Notes: generated by a model not told the origin, from the letters alone. Numbered from the stretch's first letter, positions 20,320 to 31,389 are shown. The stretch is DNA of 64,000 nucleotides from Closterium sp. Naga37s-1 (GCA_947471745.1 CANJKZ010000080.1:1657501-1721500); one strand, 5' to 3'. Numbers and translations: made by a program.

Positions 20320-20844
20320 AGCAGGCAGAGGCAGGAGGCAGCGGGCAGCAGACAAGAGGTAGCAGGCACCAGGCCACAAGCAAAGACAGAGGCAGCAGGC
20401 AGCAGGCAGGAGACAGCAGGCAGCAGGCAGTAGACAGTAGGCAGCAGGCAGGAGCGGCCGCACGCGAGCTCCTAAAGCGGCGCGCTAAGGAGCATCGGGC
20501 CGCGCAGGCGGCCGACGCGACGCGCGGCGCAGCGGCGGGCCGCGCTGGCGACAGACGCGGCGCGCGGGGCGATGGCGGGCTGCACGCGACGGCGGGCTGC
20601 GTACGGCGACGGGCTGCGCGGGCTCTACGCGGGCTGCGCGGGCACTACGCGGGCTGCGCGGGCTACGCGGGCCGGCGCGCGGCGCTACATCAGTGGCGCG
20701 CGCTAAAAACAGTGACGCGCGCGCTAGAAGTCAAGGCGCGCGCGAAAAAAAAAAAAGTGACGCGCGTTGCAGCCGAGGCGCGCGCGGGCAGTAGGCAAGG
20801 CAGGCAGTTAGGTGGGCCCGATTCTTAGGTCCTAGAGACCTCCT
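20320..20844 (-). other. element C leader, GC-rich repeats
   Basis: AGGCAGCAGGCAG repeats (20320-20460) followed by CGCGCGG/GGGCTGCGCG-rich sequence up to the primer site. No coding sequence recognised. The GGTGGGCCC block at about 20810-20819 also occurs in elements E and G. Confidence 0.6.
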
Positions 20845-20857
20845 GCTCTAGTTGCCA
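20845..20857 (-). promoter_or_regulatory. primer-binding-site-like sequence of element C
   Basis: Sense strand TGGCAACTAGAGC directly after the LTR end. It resembles a diverged tRNA-iMet site and shares the TAGAGC end with element E. Confidence 0.5.
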
Positions 20858-20990
20858 TGTTAAGAACTAAGGCAAGAATGCTTAGATTAGGTCAAGGTTG
20901 GGGTACAAGACTAGAGTGTCGAGAAAGTTTCTGTACCCCATAAGGCTATCCCCAATATAGCCTAGATAATGATATGCATATGTTTTGACA
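20858..20990 (-). repeat. 5' LTR of element C (133 bp)
   Basis: Matches 13805-13937 with three mismatches, TG...CA ends. Confidence 0.9.
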
Positions 20991-21951
20991 CATATACTTT
21001 CTTGGCCTTGAGCAGGGGTCCATCCATCAATGAGCTTGTAGCAATCGCGCCACATGTGTCCGCTCTTATGGCAAAAGTGGCACTCGCCATCGAATCGGCC
21101 GCGACCCCGTCCGTAGCTCTTATCGACGCTGCCGTAACCGCCACTCCCGCGGCCTCCATTGAAGTTGTTGCTGCCAAATCTGCCTCCCCCTCGTCCTCTG
21201 CCCCTTCCACAGCCGTAACCACGGCCGACGCTTGCTGCCCCGGCGCCATCCGGACCCGCCAACTCACGGTGGCGGAAGTCTTCTAGAAGAATCGCCCGCT
21301 TCACGTCTTCGAGCGAGAGCCGAGGTAAGTCGCGATTTAGGTTGATGATGAGCGAGGGCCATGACTCAAGGAGTAAGGCCAGCAACTTGGTCTTCTGGAG
21401 CTCACTGTAGTTTAGAGCAGCTCCCTCAAGCCGCGTCAACAATTCGAAGAACTTCTGCGCCCCTTCTTCCACGGGTTCATGTTCTTCAATTCGTAGTGTC
21501 GCCATTTGCCGTTCCAACACCACTGCTACCGCCGCTGTTGCAGGAGCGTGTACACCCTTGAGAGCAGCCCATGCCTTTGGTCCCTTCTCTGTTTCACGTT
21601 GGAATGGCTTGATGTGACGGATTTGGCTACTCCCCAGCGCTTGCCCAAGTAGGAGATAGCCTTGTGTGCTCTTCCACACCCATGGGCTCTTCTCCGGGAC
21701 GTTCTCGGAGCGCTTCTCCGTTCCTTCCATCACCTCCAGCAGGTCATAGTGGTCAAATACGTTCTCCATCCTGAAGGACCATTCAGCAAAGTTGTCGCCA
21801 TTGAACTTGTCAAGCCCGAACACTCTTGGTTCATCCCTAGAAGGTCCAAGAGTAGGTTGCACGGGCGCCATGGCTGAATCACGGGGTTGACATTGTGCTT
21901 GGGGTCCTCCACTTTCTTCAGGTCCAACCATCGTCGTAGCTGCTCCAAGGA
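20991..21951 (-). pseudogene. copia element D, gag fragment right of element C
   Basis: The minus strand encodes gag of the A family: RVFGLDKFNGDNFAEWSFRM, LGSSQIRHIKPFQRE, LNYSELQKTKLLALL, an RGYGCGRGRGRGGG region, and the zinc knuckle CHFCHKSGHMWRDC, ending at ES just before the element C LTR. It is collinear with element H gag. The copy upstream of the ATG is disturbed by a 196-bp insertion at its primer site. Confidence 0.88.
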
Positions 21952-21963
21952 GCTCTGATACCA
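21952..21963 (-). promoter_or_regulatory. tRNA-iMet primer-binding site of element D
   Basis: The sense strand reads TGGTATCAGAGC, the standard plant copia primer site. A second, mutated copy (TGGTAGCAGAG, 22160-22170) lies next to the LTR, with a 196-bp insert between them. Confidence 0.8.
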
Positions 21964-22159
21964 TGTCAAAATCCCAGCCACTAGTCACTGGGATAAAAGG
22001 GCTTGTTTGTGTAGTAGGTGAGTGCGCCCATAACCCCCCAGGCCAACGTGCCTGTAACCCTTCCCTAGGATCAATCGGGGATCTCCAGTGGACCTCTGAC
22101 ACCCCCCCGCACTGGGATGACCTAGGCGCACACACTGGGATTCGAACCCGAGACCTTCA
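21964..22159 (-). mobile_element. SINE-like tRNA-related insertion in the element D primer site
   Basis: A 196-bp insert is flanked by an 11-bp direct repeat (CTCTGATACCA at 21953-21963, CTCTGCTACCA at 22160-22170). On the minus strand it contains GGTTCGAATCC, a perfect pol III B-box consensus, near its 5' end, preceded by GAAGGTCTC as in a tRNA T-arm region. The length, B box and long target duplication fit a SINE. No clear A box and no clear poly(A) tail are seen; a short LTR is less likely because its duplication would be about 5 bp. Confidence 0.5.
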
Positions 22160-22172
22160 CTCTGCTACCACT

Positions 22173-22325
22173 TGTTATAGTCACAATAGGCTTGAATGTG
22201 CCTAAAACGAAAGCTAGAGTGCACAGACAGATTTTTGCACAGCGGATTTGAACGTTCATAGCGTTCTGCTCACAGAATCAAATGACATGCTACAAATTGG
22301 ATCTAGAGCGTCTTGACGTCGTCTC
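22173..22325 (-). repeat. A-family LTR fragment (element D 5' LTR end)
   Basis: Begins TGTTATAGTCACAATAGG like the left ends of the element H LTRs on this strand. It aligns for about 150 bp before homology stops. Confidence 0.82.
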
Positions 22326-22462
22326 AGAAATCATTCCCCATGGAATGTCTGCACATGTGCTTTGTGCACAAGAAGTATTTGTGGGGCTTGTCCACCAAAT
22401 TGTGAGGCATTCCAAGAGTCATCCCCTCCCTCATCCCCCATGGCATATGTCGTGACCTGCAG

Positions 22463-22558
22463 GTGTACTCGGCTCACGAGGAGAACTGGTGGGGCGTGTC
22501 TAGTGCTGCCTTGGCAGGCAACATCACCGGCCCGCCTGCTGTCTACGTGCCCTGCCTT
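22463..22558 (+). CDS. murC: MurC-like ligase, internal exon (third one seen)
   Basis: Acceptor GACCTGCAG, donor CTGCCTT/GTGAGC; 32 codons, phase 0 at both ends. It reads VYSAHEENWWGVSSAALAG, then NITGPPAVYVPCL. After the exon at 13266 this continues VTQ-VYSA, matching the MurC strand that normally reads VxxVYxAxE, followed by a xVSGxxLA segment and a GPPxxYxPxL segment. The next expected motif, a GAGD/N-containing strand near the MurC C-terminus, was not found downstream. Either it is in a distant exon or the gene is broken. Its intron (13267-22462) holds elements D, C and the SINE-like insert. Confidence 0.78.
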
Positions 22559-23353
22559 GTGAGCCGCCCTGCTCATCAATCTCCCCTCTTCACTGCTTCC
22601 ACCTCATCCCATATCTCACTAACCTCCCCCTCTCTCCTTCCATTGCATCTCATGTCTCACACTCTCCCTTTACTCTACTCAGTCTGGTGTCTCTCTGGAA
22701 TTCCCAGCAACCTTCCTTCCCACCGACCAGCTCAAGCACATGCCGCATCCTCTCCCTCTCCTCCTCTTCTCGCGTTGGTATGCAGCATGAGTGGAGAGAT
22801 GGAACATTGTGTGAAATGGCGTCTCTATTTTCCGAGAGCTGGTGTAATACGTTTGGTCTCCTAGTAGTTGGAAAATCGCAGAGGGTGGTTGTGTCGCACG
22901 ATGGAAACATGGCCCATTCGTTATGCTTGTGTCATGTGCATTTCCACACCTTGGGGTGCACGTTCGATTGCTGGCCCTGGCATGTACTACAAGAACTTCC
23001 TCTCGACCTTCACATTCCCAACCAGGCCCCAATCCTGTGTCAACTATCAGGGGTCGTTTGGCGACCTAAACATGGTTACCCATTTTCAACCGTATTACGC
23101 TTGGTTGGGAAGCCAGAAATATGAGACGCGGGCTTTAAGCTTGAGGAAGACATGGTTGCCTAGGGAGAAGATAACGAGAAAAAATGTACTAGGAAAGAGT
23201 GTCAATATACATGCAGGAAACCCTAATTGAACTTAGGGTGTGTTCAGTTTGTGTTAGAAACTAAGAAATGAACCTAAACTGAACCGAAAGTGTAACGCGC
23301 TCTAAACATGGCGAAATAACAAAAGAACACCATGATAAATGCCACAGCGAGCT
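22559..23353. other. presumed MurC intron, no gene recognised
   Basis: A T/C-rich stretch after the donor (22559-22690), then sequence of more balanced composition with short ORFs that I do not recognise. No MurC-like continuation and no splice-bounded exon could be supported. Confidence 0.5.
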
Positions 23354-24300
23354 CTAGCCTACTCCAACACAAGAGTGGTGCGCAGCGTGTCGTGCCACTC
23401 GCGGGGCGCCTTGCGAAGACCGTAGACTGGTCGCCTCAGGCTCCATTGGGTCCCAGGCGGGGAAGTGCGAGTGAAGCCAGGAGGACGACGCAACCAGGTC
23501 TCCTCGTGCAGGCTGCACTGGAGAAAGGCAGTGCAGCTCGTAGTCTTGCTGTGCTGCAACGTGAAGTAGAACTCGATGAGTAGTCATCTTCGGGGTCGGG
23601 GCAAAGGTCTAGAAGAAGTCAACTCCCTCACGCTGACTGATACCTCTAGCCACGTAGCGCGCCTTGAAGATAGGCAGCGATTCAGGCGGCCGCGTCACCT
23701 TGAAGATCCACTTGCCGTCAACTACGTTCACCCCAGATGGGGGAACTGCGTCGACGTAAGTGCGAGTGGATCTCCAAGAAGCCATCTATGAGTCCATGGT
23801 CGCTATCCACTAAGAAGCCCTCTACCCTGACACTGCCTGACGGCGTGCGAGGAGTCGGTATGTCAAGGGCGTCGGGGTCTCCCTCAGGAGCTAGCAGCAT
23901 GGCACAGATATTTGGGTGGCAGTCAAGGCGACGGGTGGCGGACAGTGGCAGTAAGAGCCGAGACAGACAACGGATAGACACGGGGGTCAGTGACTTGAGA
24001 GGCAAGAACACAAGTTACAATAGGACGGATGGCACTGTAGTAGTCAGTGATAGGGGTAGAGGTGGAGGTTGTAAAGGACGACTCACGAGGTGACGGGAGA
24101 ATGGACTGAGGCAGAGAACGACGAGGACTCGAATGAAGTAAGACAATGCGGAGGTTGTCAAAAGGAGAGGAGGGACATGCACGAGCGGGACAGCGAAATG
24201 TCAAGTCGTGCGGGACAACAAGAGGAGACGATTGTCACCGGGGAGAGAAAACAGCCAAAGACGAGTCTGGGAAGGAAAACGTAGGACCGTAAGCAGGTGG
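23354..24300 (-). pseudogene. decayed copia fragment (RT and linker)
   Basis: On the minus strand 23587-23354 carries RT pieces in shifting frames: TTHRVLLHVAAQQDYELHC, then SLHEETWLRRPPGFT, then LRRPVYGLRKAPREWHDTLRTTL. Upstream (to about 24300) are remnants of the linker and RT start (TPRTPSGSVR, LAPEGDPDALDIPTP). It matches the C/B lineage but has many indels and lost coding. Confidence 0.75.
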
Positions 24301-24350
24301 AGAAAGTGAGCGGTCTGAAGATAGGTGTGTTAAACAATACACATTCTAGG

Positions 24351-24725
24351 TGTTGGGGAAAGAAATCTGACTTATACAATTCAGACGTTCGATAGTACAT
24401 CTAGAGTAGTATAGTAGATAACTATATGTGTGTATTACTGTAGCAGGTGTATTTTCGCGTGAGTAACAGGTAGTAGTGCGAACAGTCTCGTAACTGTTCG
24501 CGTGACACAGGATTCTACCGCTTCATAGTATCGACTCGATATCTTAGCCCGTTTCATGAAAGGGTACATTCTCGAATAGGTACTTCCTTAGACTGCAAAA
24601 ATATATTTTCTTTATTATCAATTCTTGTTCTCACAGTTGACCAGTACAAGAATTCAAGACTTCCGCTTCAATACAACACTGAGACTAAACTCCAAAAGAT
24701 CCTAAGGCTATTTTTTAGCCCAACA
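24351..24725 (+). repeat. LTR of another copia element (375 bp), 5' stub
   Basis: Starts TGTTGGGG and ends GCCCAACA, so its ends are inverted repeats. It is followed directly by TGGTATGAGAGC, one base from the tRNA-iMet primer site. After about 145 bp of leader the stub is cut at 24884 by an A-family LTR fragment. It is richer in A and T than its surroundings. Confidence 0.7.
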
Positions 24726-24737
24726 TGGTATGAGAGC
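24726..24737 (+). promoter_or_regulatory. tRNA-iMet-like primer-binding site
   Basis: TGGTATGAGAGC, one mismatch from TGGTATCAGAGC, adjacent to the LTR end CCCAACA. Confidence 0.7.
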
Positions 24738-24883
24738 CTAAGAGTTTTCAGATCTCCTAGTTTTTACAGTTTCCAGTCACTGAAAGTTTTATTCTTACTT
24801 GGGTTATCTTACAATCAAGACGGACAGCAACAATGGTGATTGCTAGGTGGAGGTGGTGGTTTGCACCAGCCCACTGCACCACC

Positions 24884-25533
24884 TGTTATAGTCACAATAG
24901 GCTTGAATGTGCCTAAAACGAAAGATAGAGTGCACAGTTGGATTTCTGCACAGCGGCTTTAAACGTTTGTAGCGTTCTGGTCACAGCTCCAAATGACCTG
25001 CTTTAACTTGGATCTGGAGCGTCTTAACGTCGCCTACAATTGGCAATTTAGACCGCCGGATTTCACCAAGTGTTGACGACACTGCGTCGGTTTGAACGAA
25101 CGGTACTATGGCAGCCACTATAGTCTTAGAACACAAGATAGGAAGAGTTACGAGTTGGGAATGACTCCCAGCTCCTGCAAACCCCAAGAGCCGAGGTACA
25201 GTGATGTGGAACAGTGCCACACTGTCCCCAACCACGAAGGGTCTCGAAACTACCCTTCACAAGGGCCTACACCAAGTGAAATGTTACACTACACAATGTA
25301 ATGTAACTATTCTCATTATCTTGAAGTGTACCCTTTTCGCGGGCTGCGCGATCTCTTGAATCTTGACACCAAGCCTCTGGTTTTTCATCATAAACTCATC
25401 ATTGAGTTCTTGATGGGTCTGCTGCACACACCTGCGACACGCCGAACGTTCGACACAGGACAAAATAGAAACCGCGCGGGATACACAAACGACGAAATAG
25501 AAACGCAACTAGCGATGACTCGCTATTGACTCT
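24884..25533 (-). repeat. A-family LTR fragment
   Basis: Starts TGTTATAGTCACAATAGG and follows the element H LTR for about 650 bp, to TCGCTATTGACTC, where homology stops and the next LTR begins. More diverged from H than the two H LTRs are from each other. Confidence 0.85.
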
Positions 25534-26620
25534 GCGGAGATTAACTCTACAACGGTGGGAGCTAAACTGCAGGGTAGGCACAAGTTGGTAGAGTGATCGT
25601 AGCTCTGTCTGTGTTCTCTAGGACTTGTGTTTTCACAGGGCAAAATAGCTAGAGTTTCACTAAGGAAAGTTGAGAATACAGAGTTCAGAATGTGAACCCT
25701 AAACCCTCAAAATATTGACTACATCACATACAAGGTTTGCTAGTGCTCAGGCAGGTCGACTGCCAGCGTGACAGAGTTGTCGACCTGCCAACGTAGCAAG
25801 TCTGCGGCCCACCAACGCATCTTATGTGCGACTTGCCAATGCTGCAGATGGCGGCCTGCCAACGCTGCACCCGCACGACTTGCCAACGCAGCATCCGCGC
25901 GGCTTGCCAACATTGCATCCGCAGGTGATTGTAAGCGCATGTGCAAGCACCTACTTCGCAGGTGGTTGTAGACAGTTATGCACGACGTGCACTGTCACAC
26001 ACATTGCGCAGGTTGTCAGCCACATGCTGACGGTTGCACATGATGAGCCACGTCGACCACGTGCTGCCACGTCGGTCGACTTCGCCACAGTAGCCTCGAC
26101 GACGTTCGCACACCTTCGCGCACTCGTCGAGCAGGTAACTTGGTCAACCAGACGAACTCCTTGACATCTCTGCAGGATGATGACCTTCGTCATCACCAGT
26201 TGACGACCTTCGTCGTCGCGGGTTGACGACCTTCGTCGTCGCTGCTCGACGACCTTCGTCGAGCACCTTCGTTGAGCACCTCGGTTGACATTTCAAAATG
26301 TCAGCCCCTGATTGGTCGAAATTAGGGCACATTCGAATCTCTGGCCAAAATTCGTCTGTGCAGTCTCAAGGTTGCGCAGGGTCAGACGCGACCCTGCGCA
26401 GACGAACACCCGCGAACTTCTGCACCAGTTGCGCCACTCTGGTCGACGAAGTGCTTCGTCGACCATCCTCGTTGAACTCCTTCGTCGACGAAGTCACACT
26501 GGTTCCGCGCAGGTCGACGACCACCTTCGTCGGCCTCTGCGGAAGGTCGGTTGCACCTCCCGCGCACCCAACCACAAAGTAAATTTGCCCATGCGAGGGC
26601 GGGGCCAATTTCCTTCAACA
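25534..26620 (-). repeat. probable 3' LTR of element F (~1087 bp)
   Basis: On the sense strand it would start TGTTGAAGG right after a purine tract (GGCAGGGGAG, 26630-26621) and end CTCCGCA where A-family homology resumes. It contains four degenerate copies of CGACTTGCCAACGCAGCATCC (about 25790-25925) and palindromic GACGACCTTCGTCGTC repeats (26170-26290). The left boundary is inferred from where A-LTR homology stops. Confidence 0.55.
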
Positions 26621-26769
26621 CTCCCCTGCCGCGCTCACGCTTGGGCACCCCACGCACAAGGTCCACCCAGAACCCAAGGGATAGTATACACTGGGAAAAT
26701 CCTTCGTCAGCGTGCACACAACACACAGCACGCCGGTCACCGCACCAGCCGTGCAGAAGGGCACGGCAC

Positions 26770-28691
26770 CTACTGCTGCACATCGTCGTCACCGTCGCCA
26801 ACGTCAGCCAGACGAACTTGGCCGATCGCGACGGAACACCGGTTTAAGGCTGGAAATCGCAGCCCCTTCGTCAGGAAGTCAGCCGGCTGCTCAGTGGTGG
26901 GGATGTACTTCAGCGCAACCTTCCCACGCTTTACCATCTGCTTCAGCCAGACGTAGCGTCGCTCCATGTGCTTGAGGTTGCCCTTCAACCCCAAGCCTTC
27001 CGCGACAGTGATGGCCGACTGGTTGTCCACACGAAGGACAGTCGGCGTCCCAGGGTCCAAAAGTTTGAACTCTGCAAGGAGGAAGCGAAGTCGACGAGCC
27101 TCCTTGCCAGCTTCCGTGGCCGCAACGTACTCCGACTCGGTCGAGGAGAGTGTTGCACACTTGATGCGCTGGCTCGACCAGGAAACTGCGGCCCCTCCGA
27201 AGACGAACACATATCCACCCGTGCTCGTCCGGTTCTGCTTGTCACCTGCGTCGTCAGCGTCCACGTAGCTGACCAGGCATAGCGACTCTTGTCCACCGCC
27301 GAACTCCAGGGCGGTGTCACGGGTGTCGGCGAGGTAGTGCAGACAGCGATCGACCTCCCGCCAATGGTTGTCGCTCCGCACTGTCAGGCCGCTTCCCAGC
27401 TTGCTGCACGCGAACGCGATGTCCGGCCTCGTCGTCGTCGCCGCGAACTGCAGCGAGCCAACCTTCTGCCTGTACTCTTCCTCCTCGCGCGCTTGAGCAT
27501 CCTCGTCATCGAATGTCAGCTCCGCATAGGCGTCAACGGAGACCGGCGTCTTCATGATGCGCCCGGTCTGCTCTTCGTTGATGAAACGCCTGCTGAGCTT
27601 GTCGACGTACGCCTGCTGGTGCAGCCATAGCTTCCTTGCTGACCTATCGCGAACGATTTCCAGCCCAAGGTACCTCTCGACCGGGCTGATCTCGCGCTGC
27701 TCAAAGGCAGCCTCCAGCAGCTCCTTCAGCATCGCAAGGCTGCTGATGGCGGCGAGTAGGTCGTCGACGTAGACAAGCACCCAGCACATCACTCCTCCGT
27801 CGCCGGCCTTGAAGTAGAGAGTCTCGTCGACCTGGCTCTTCTTCCAGCCAGCGCCCAGCAGCACTCCGTCGAGGGCCCTGTACCACAGCAGTGGTGACTG
27901 TTTCAGTCCGTAGAGGCTTTTCAACAGCTTGCACACCCGGCCAGTTCCATCGTCATAGTAGTCTGGCTGGTACATGTACAGCATCCTGTCCAGCTTACTC
28001 TGCAGGAATGCATTCTTCATCTCAAGCTGCATCAGGTGCAAGTCGCGGACAGCGACGATGTTGAGGAAGATCCTCAGTGTGACGTAGCTGCTGACCGGTG
28101 CGTACATCTCTTCGTAGTCGGCGCCGTACACCTGCGTGAAGCCCTTCACGACTAAACGTGCCTTCTCACGAGCGACCGTATCATCGTCGTCAGCACCCAC
28201 CGATTCCTCATTATGTTCACCCCGCGCGGACGTTCGACCAGCTCCCATGTGCCGTTGGCGATGAGGCTGCGAATCTCCTCGTCCATGGCGGCCTTCACCG
28301 CCTTGCCTTTCCAGCTCGCCAGGGCCTCCTTCACTGTCATCGTCGCGATGTCCCAGCGATGCTCTGGGTCAGCGTGCACGTCAGGGTCGAGCTCGGGCAG
28401 GTCGACGTCGTCCTGTGCATCGTCGAGCAACGTGCTGTAGGAGGTGGGGGGCAAGCAAGCATGGTAGCTCAGCTTCTCGCGAGGCTTGCCAAAGTTGACA
28501 CGAGTGGAACGTCGCAGCGGAGGCTCGTCAGCTTTGATTTCCACCACATCGCTGTCAGTGGACTGCTCCCCTGCAGACAGCTCCCCTTCATCGTCATCAG
28601 GTTCACCAATGACCTCCACAACGTCACTCGACGAACCATCGTCGAACTGCTCCTCTGTCGGCGGTTCCTCTGCAAACGCTTCCTTCGTCAA
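26770..28691 (-). pseudogene. copia element F, RT-RNase H part, 5'-truncated, one frameshift
   Basis: From 28691 the frame encodes an acidic linker (DDDEGELSAGEQSTDSDVVE), RRSTRVNFGKPREKLSYH, and the RT start KAAMDEEIRSLIANGTWELV. Near 28190 the frame shifts, and the protein continues in the 28248 frame with AREKARLVVKGFTQVYGADY, LLKSLYGLKQSPLLWYRALD, LVYVDDLLAA and RNase H (SYVDADDAGD, SSTESEYVAA, VLRVDNQSAITVAEGLG), ending at 26770. It is a different copia lineage from A and C. The 5' half is missing; the cut abuts B1 at 28692 head to head. Confidence 0.85.
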
Positions 28692-31164
28692 CGGTGCTCG
28701 TACTGGAGGTACTGGAGCTGCTGGGGCTGGTGGTGCTGCAGGAGTTGGAGCTGGGGGCGCTGGAGCTGTTGCTGCTGGAGGTGCTGCTGGAGCTGGAGCT
28801 GCTGGAGGTACTGGAGCCGGTGGTGCTGCAGGAGTTGGAGCTGGAGACCCTGGTGCTGGGGGTACTGGTGCTGTCTCTGCTGGTTCTGGAGGCGCTGCGC
28901 GGCTGCGACCGTACTTCGTTCCACTCCTTCAGCAGGTTCTTGGTCTCCCGCCCTCTACTGGTCCTACTCCTCCCTTACTGTGTCCGCCGCCTGACCAGTC
29001 GCAATCGCAGTTACAGCCAGCCTCACCACTGCCTGGTCCTTCTCCTTACTCTGGGCCGACCGGAGGTCTTGCTGAGCGTCGTGAGCCTGCGTCTCGCCCT
29101 GCGTCGCCTGTTCGCGCTGCTCGCACTAGTCGTCGTGTTCCGCGTCCGCGTCCTCCCTCCTGTCCCCGTCACGCACCAGATGGCACTTCGTCCTTCCTCT
29201 GTTCCACTGCGTGTCCCTCTGCAGTCTCCTCCTGCGTCCTCCCTTGCTGACAGTCCGGACCCCCGAGTCTGACTCACTTCGTGCTGCCAGCCCTACTGTC
29301 ACGCGTCTGCTAGCTACTGTTGTCACTGACCATTCCTTTGAGTCCACTGCTGCGTCTGCTCTAGTTGCTGAGCTTGTCGACTTTGCTACTCGCTGTCGTC
29401 TCGACTACGCCACTAGTCTTGTTGCTGAGTCAGAGTCTGTCTGTCCTCCGTCCGTCGGGGGTGAGTGTGCTCTTGGCACAGACGTCCTTGAGGACAGGCA
29501 GGAGGACTTTGAGTGCTTTGCAGCTGCTGTACCTCATCTCGTGTCCATGCTGATTGCACCTGAGGGAGACCCGGATGCACGAGACATCCCGACCCCGCGC
29601 TCTTACGCAGAGGCGATTACGGGTCCCTACTCCTCTCAGTGGCAGTCAGCCATGGACGTAGAGATGGCATCCTGGAAGTCCACAGGCACTTACGTCGACG
29701 AGGTTCCCCCTCCTGGGGCGAACATCGCCAGTGGCATGTGGATTTTCAGGGTGAAGCGGCCGCCGGGTTCTCCGCCTATCTTCAAGGCGCGTTACGTTGC
29801 ACAAGGCTTCAGTCAGCGACTGGGAGTTGACTTCTTCCAGACCTTCTCCCCGACCCCGAAGATGACCACTCTTCGGGTTCTGCTGCACGTCGCCGCTCAG
29901 CGTGACTACGAGCTTCACTCTCTTGACTTCAGCACTGCTTTCCTACAGGGCAGCCTGCACGAGGAGATCTGGCTGCGCCGCCCACCTGGCTTCACTGGGT
30001 CGTTTCCCTCTGGTACCCAGTGGAGCCTCGGGCGGCCAGTCTACGGTCTCCGCCAGGCGCCTCGCGAGTGGCACGACACACTGAGGACGGCCCTTGCGGC
30101 TCTTAGCTTTGCTCCTTCTACTGCTGACCCGTCGCTGTTTCTATGCACCGACACTTCGCTGCCGCCGTTCTACATCCTCGCGTACGTCGACGACTTGGTT
30201 TTTGCAACTGCTGACACTGAGGCACTGACTCTAGTGAAGTCGGAGCTGCAGAAGAGACACACGTGCACAGACCTCGGTGAGCTGCGCAGCTATCTTGGCT
30301 TGCAGATCACCCGGGACAGAGCACGGCGCACCATTACCTTGACACAGTCACACATGGTGCAGCAGGTCCTTCAGCGCTTCGACTTCCAGTACTCCTCGCC
30401 ACAGTCCACTCCTCTGCCTACCGGTCACTCGCTCTCAGCTCTGCCTTCGGATGAGTCCGTAGAGCCGAGTGGCCCGTATCCAGAGCTTGTGGGCTGCCTC
30501 ATGTACCTGATGACCGGCACTCGACCTGACCTTGCTTACCCTCTTAGCATCCTGGCACGCTACGTTGCGCCCAGGAGACACTGACCAGAGCACTGGAAGG
30601 CCGCTACGAGGGTGATGCGCTACTTGTGCAGTACATCGGGCATGGGGCTCGTGCTTGGAGGACGGGGTCCAGTTGTCCTCACTGGTCACGCAGACGCTTC
30701 TTGGGTTGACGACTTGGCTACGCAGCGGTCGTCACAGGGTTACACCTTCAGCCTTGGCTCCGGTTCTTTTTCGTGGCGGTCTACCCGCTCGTCTTCTGTT
30801 CTCAGCTCCAGCTGTGAGGCTGAGATCTACGCAGGGGCCATGGCTGCACAGGAGTTACGCTGGCTCACCTACCTGCTGACCGACCTGGGAGAGTCGCCTC
30901 GTTCTCCTCCAGTTTTGTACATCGACAACAAGGCCATGATTGCCTTGTGTCAGGAGCACAGACTGGAGCACAGAACGAAGCACATCGCTCTGCGTTACTT
31001 CCTTGCTCGAGAGTTGCAGCAGCGTGGTCAACTTCGTCTTGTTTACGTGGCCTCTCAGGCCAACACTGCTGATATCTTCACCAAGGCACTTCAGCCTTGT
31101 GATCATCAGCGGTTCTGTACTGTTCTAGGCCTTGTGCCTACTTGGCCTCACTTGCTCACTTCTT
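28692..31164 (+). pseudogene. B1 pol remnant (linker, RT, RNase H)
   Basis: The linker (GTGAAGAGGAAGVGAGG) is in one frame up to about 29200. The RT continues in another frame with RSYAEAITGPYSSQWQSAMD, SGMWIFRVKRPPGSPP, ARYVAQGFSQRLGVDFFQTF and YVDDLVFATADTEA. A TGA at 30582-30584 interrupts it (element C reads CGA-AAG there). RNase H then follows (TGHADASWVDDLATQRSS, CEAEIYAGAMAAQELRW, YIDNKAMIALC). At least one frameshift and one nonsense mutation make this a dead copy. Confidence 0.85.
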
Positions 31165-31389
31165 TACTTTGCTTGTACTGTGATCTATATATTTATACCT
31201 GCATGCTTACACTTGCTAGGTTGTGATCACTGTCCTGCTTGTTCTCCTTTATATATATATATAACTCTGCATGTGAACTGGCCTTGTGGCCATTTGCTTG
31301 TGCTCAGAATGCGTGGTGACTTTGTGATCCACCTTGAGCTTGACCTTGTTTCGTTCTCTTGCTTGTCCCCCACTTTGCCTATGGGGGTG

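Larger units (their letters stand above)
13805..20990 (-). mobile_element. Ty1/copia retrotransposon C, full-length, inserted in element D
   Basis: Both 133-bp LTRs are present (13805-13937 and 20858-20990) with TG...CA ends and 3 mismatches. The flanks CATCT (13800-13804) and CATAT (20991-20995) fit a target duplication with one later mutation. The intact A-family gag in element H shows that the two flanks were once contiguous. Gene order on the minus strand is leader, gag, protease, integrase, Gly/Ala/Pro-rich linker, RT, RNase H, PPT-like GCCTATGGGGGTG. It carries a nonsense mutation in pol, a frameshift in gag and an inverted internal segment, so it is probably dead. Confidence 0.9.

Noticed and set aside
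22138..22172. Possible tRNA gene
   Set aside because: Only the B box and part of a T arm are present; no complete cloverleaf or anticodon arm.
22687..23230. Candidate fourth MurC exon after a CTACTCAG acceptor
   Set aside because: The translation (SGVSLEFPATF) does not match the expected MurC C-terminal motifs and no suitable donor follows.
25695..25707. Telomere-like AACCCTAAACCCT
   Set aside because: Only two partial units, within an LTR; chance is sufficient.
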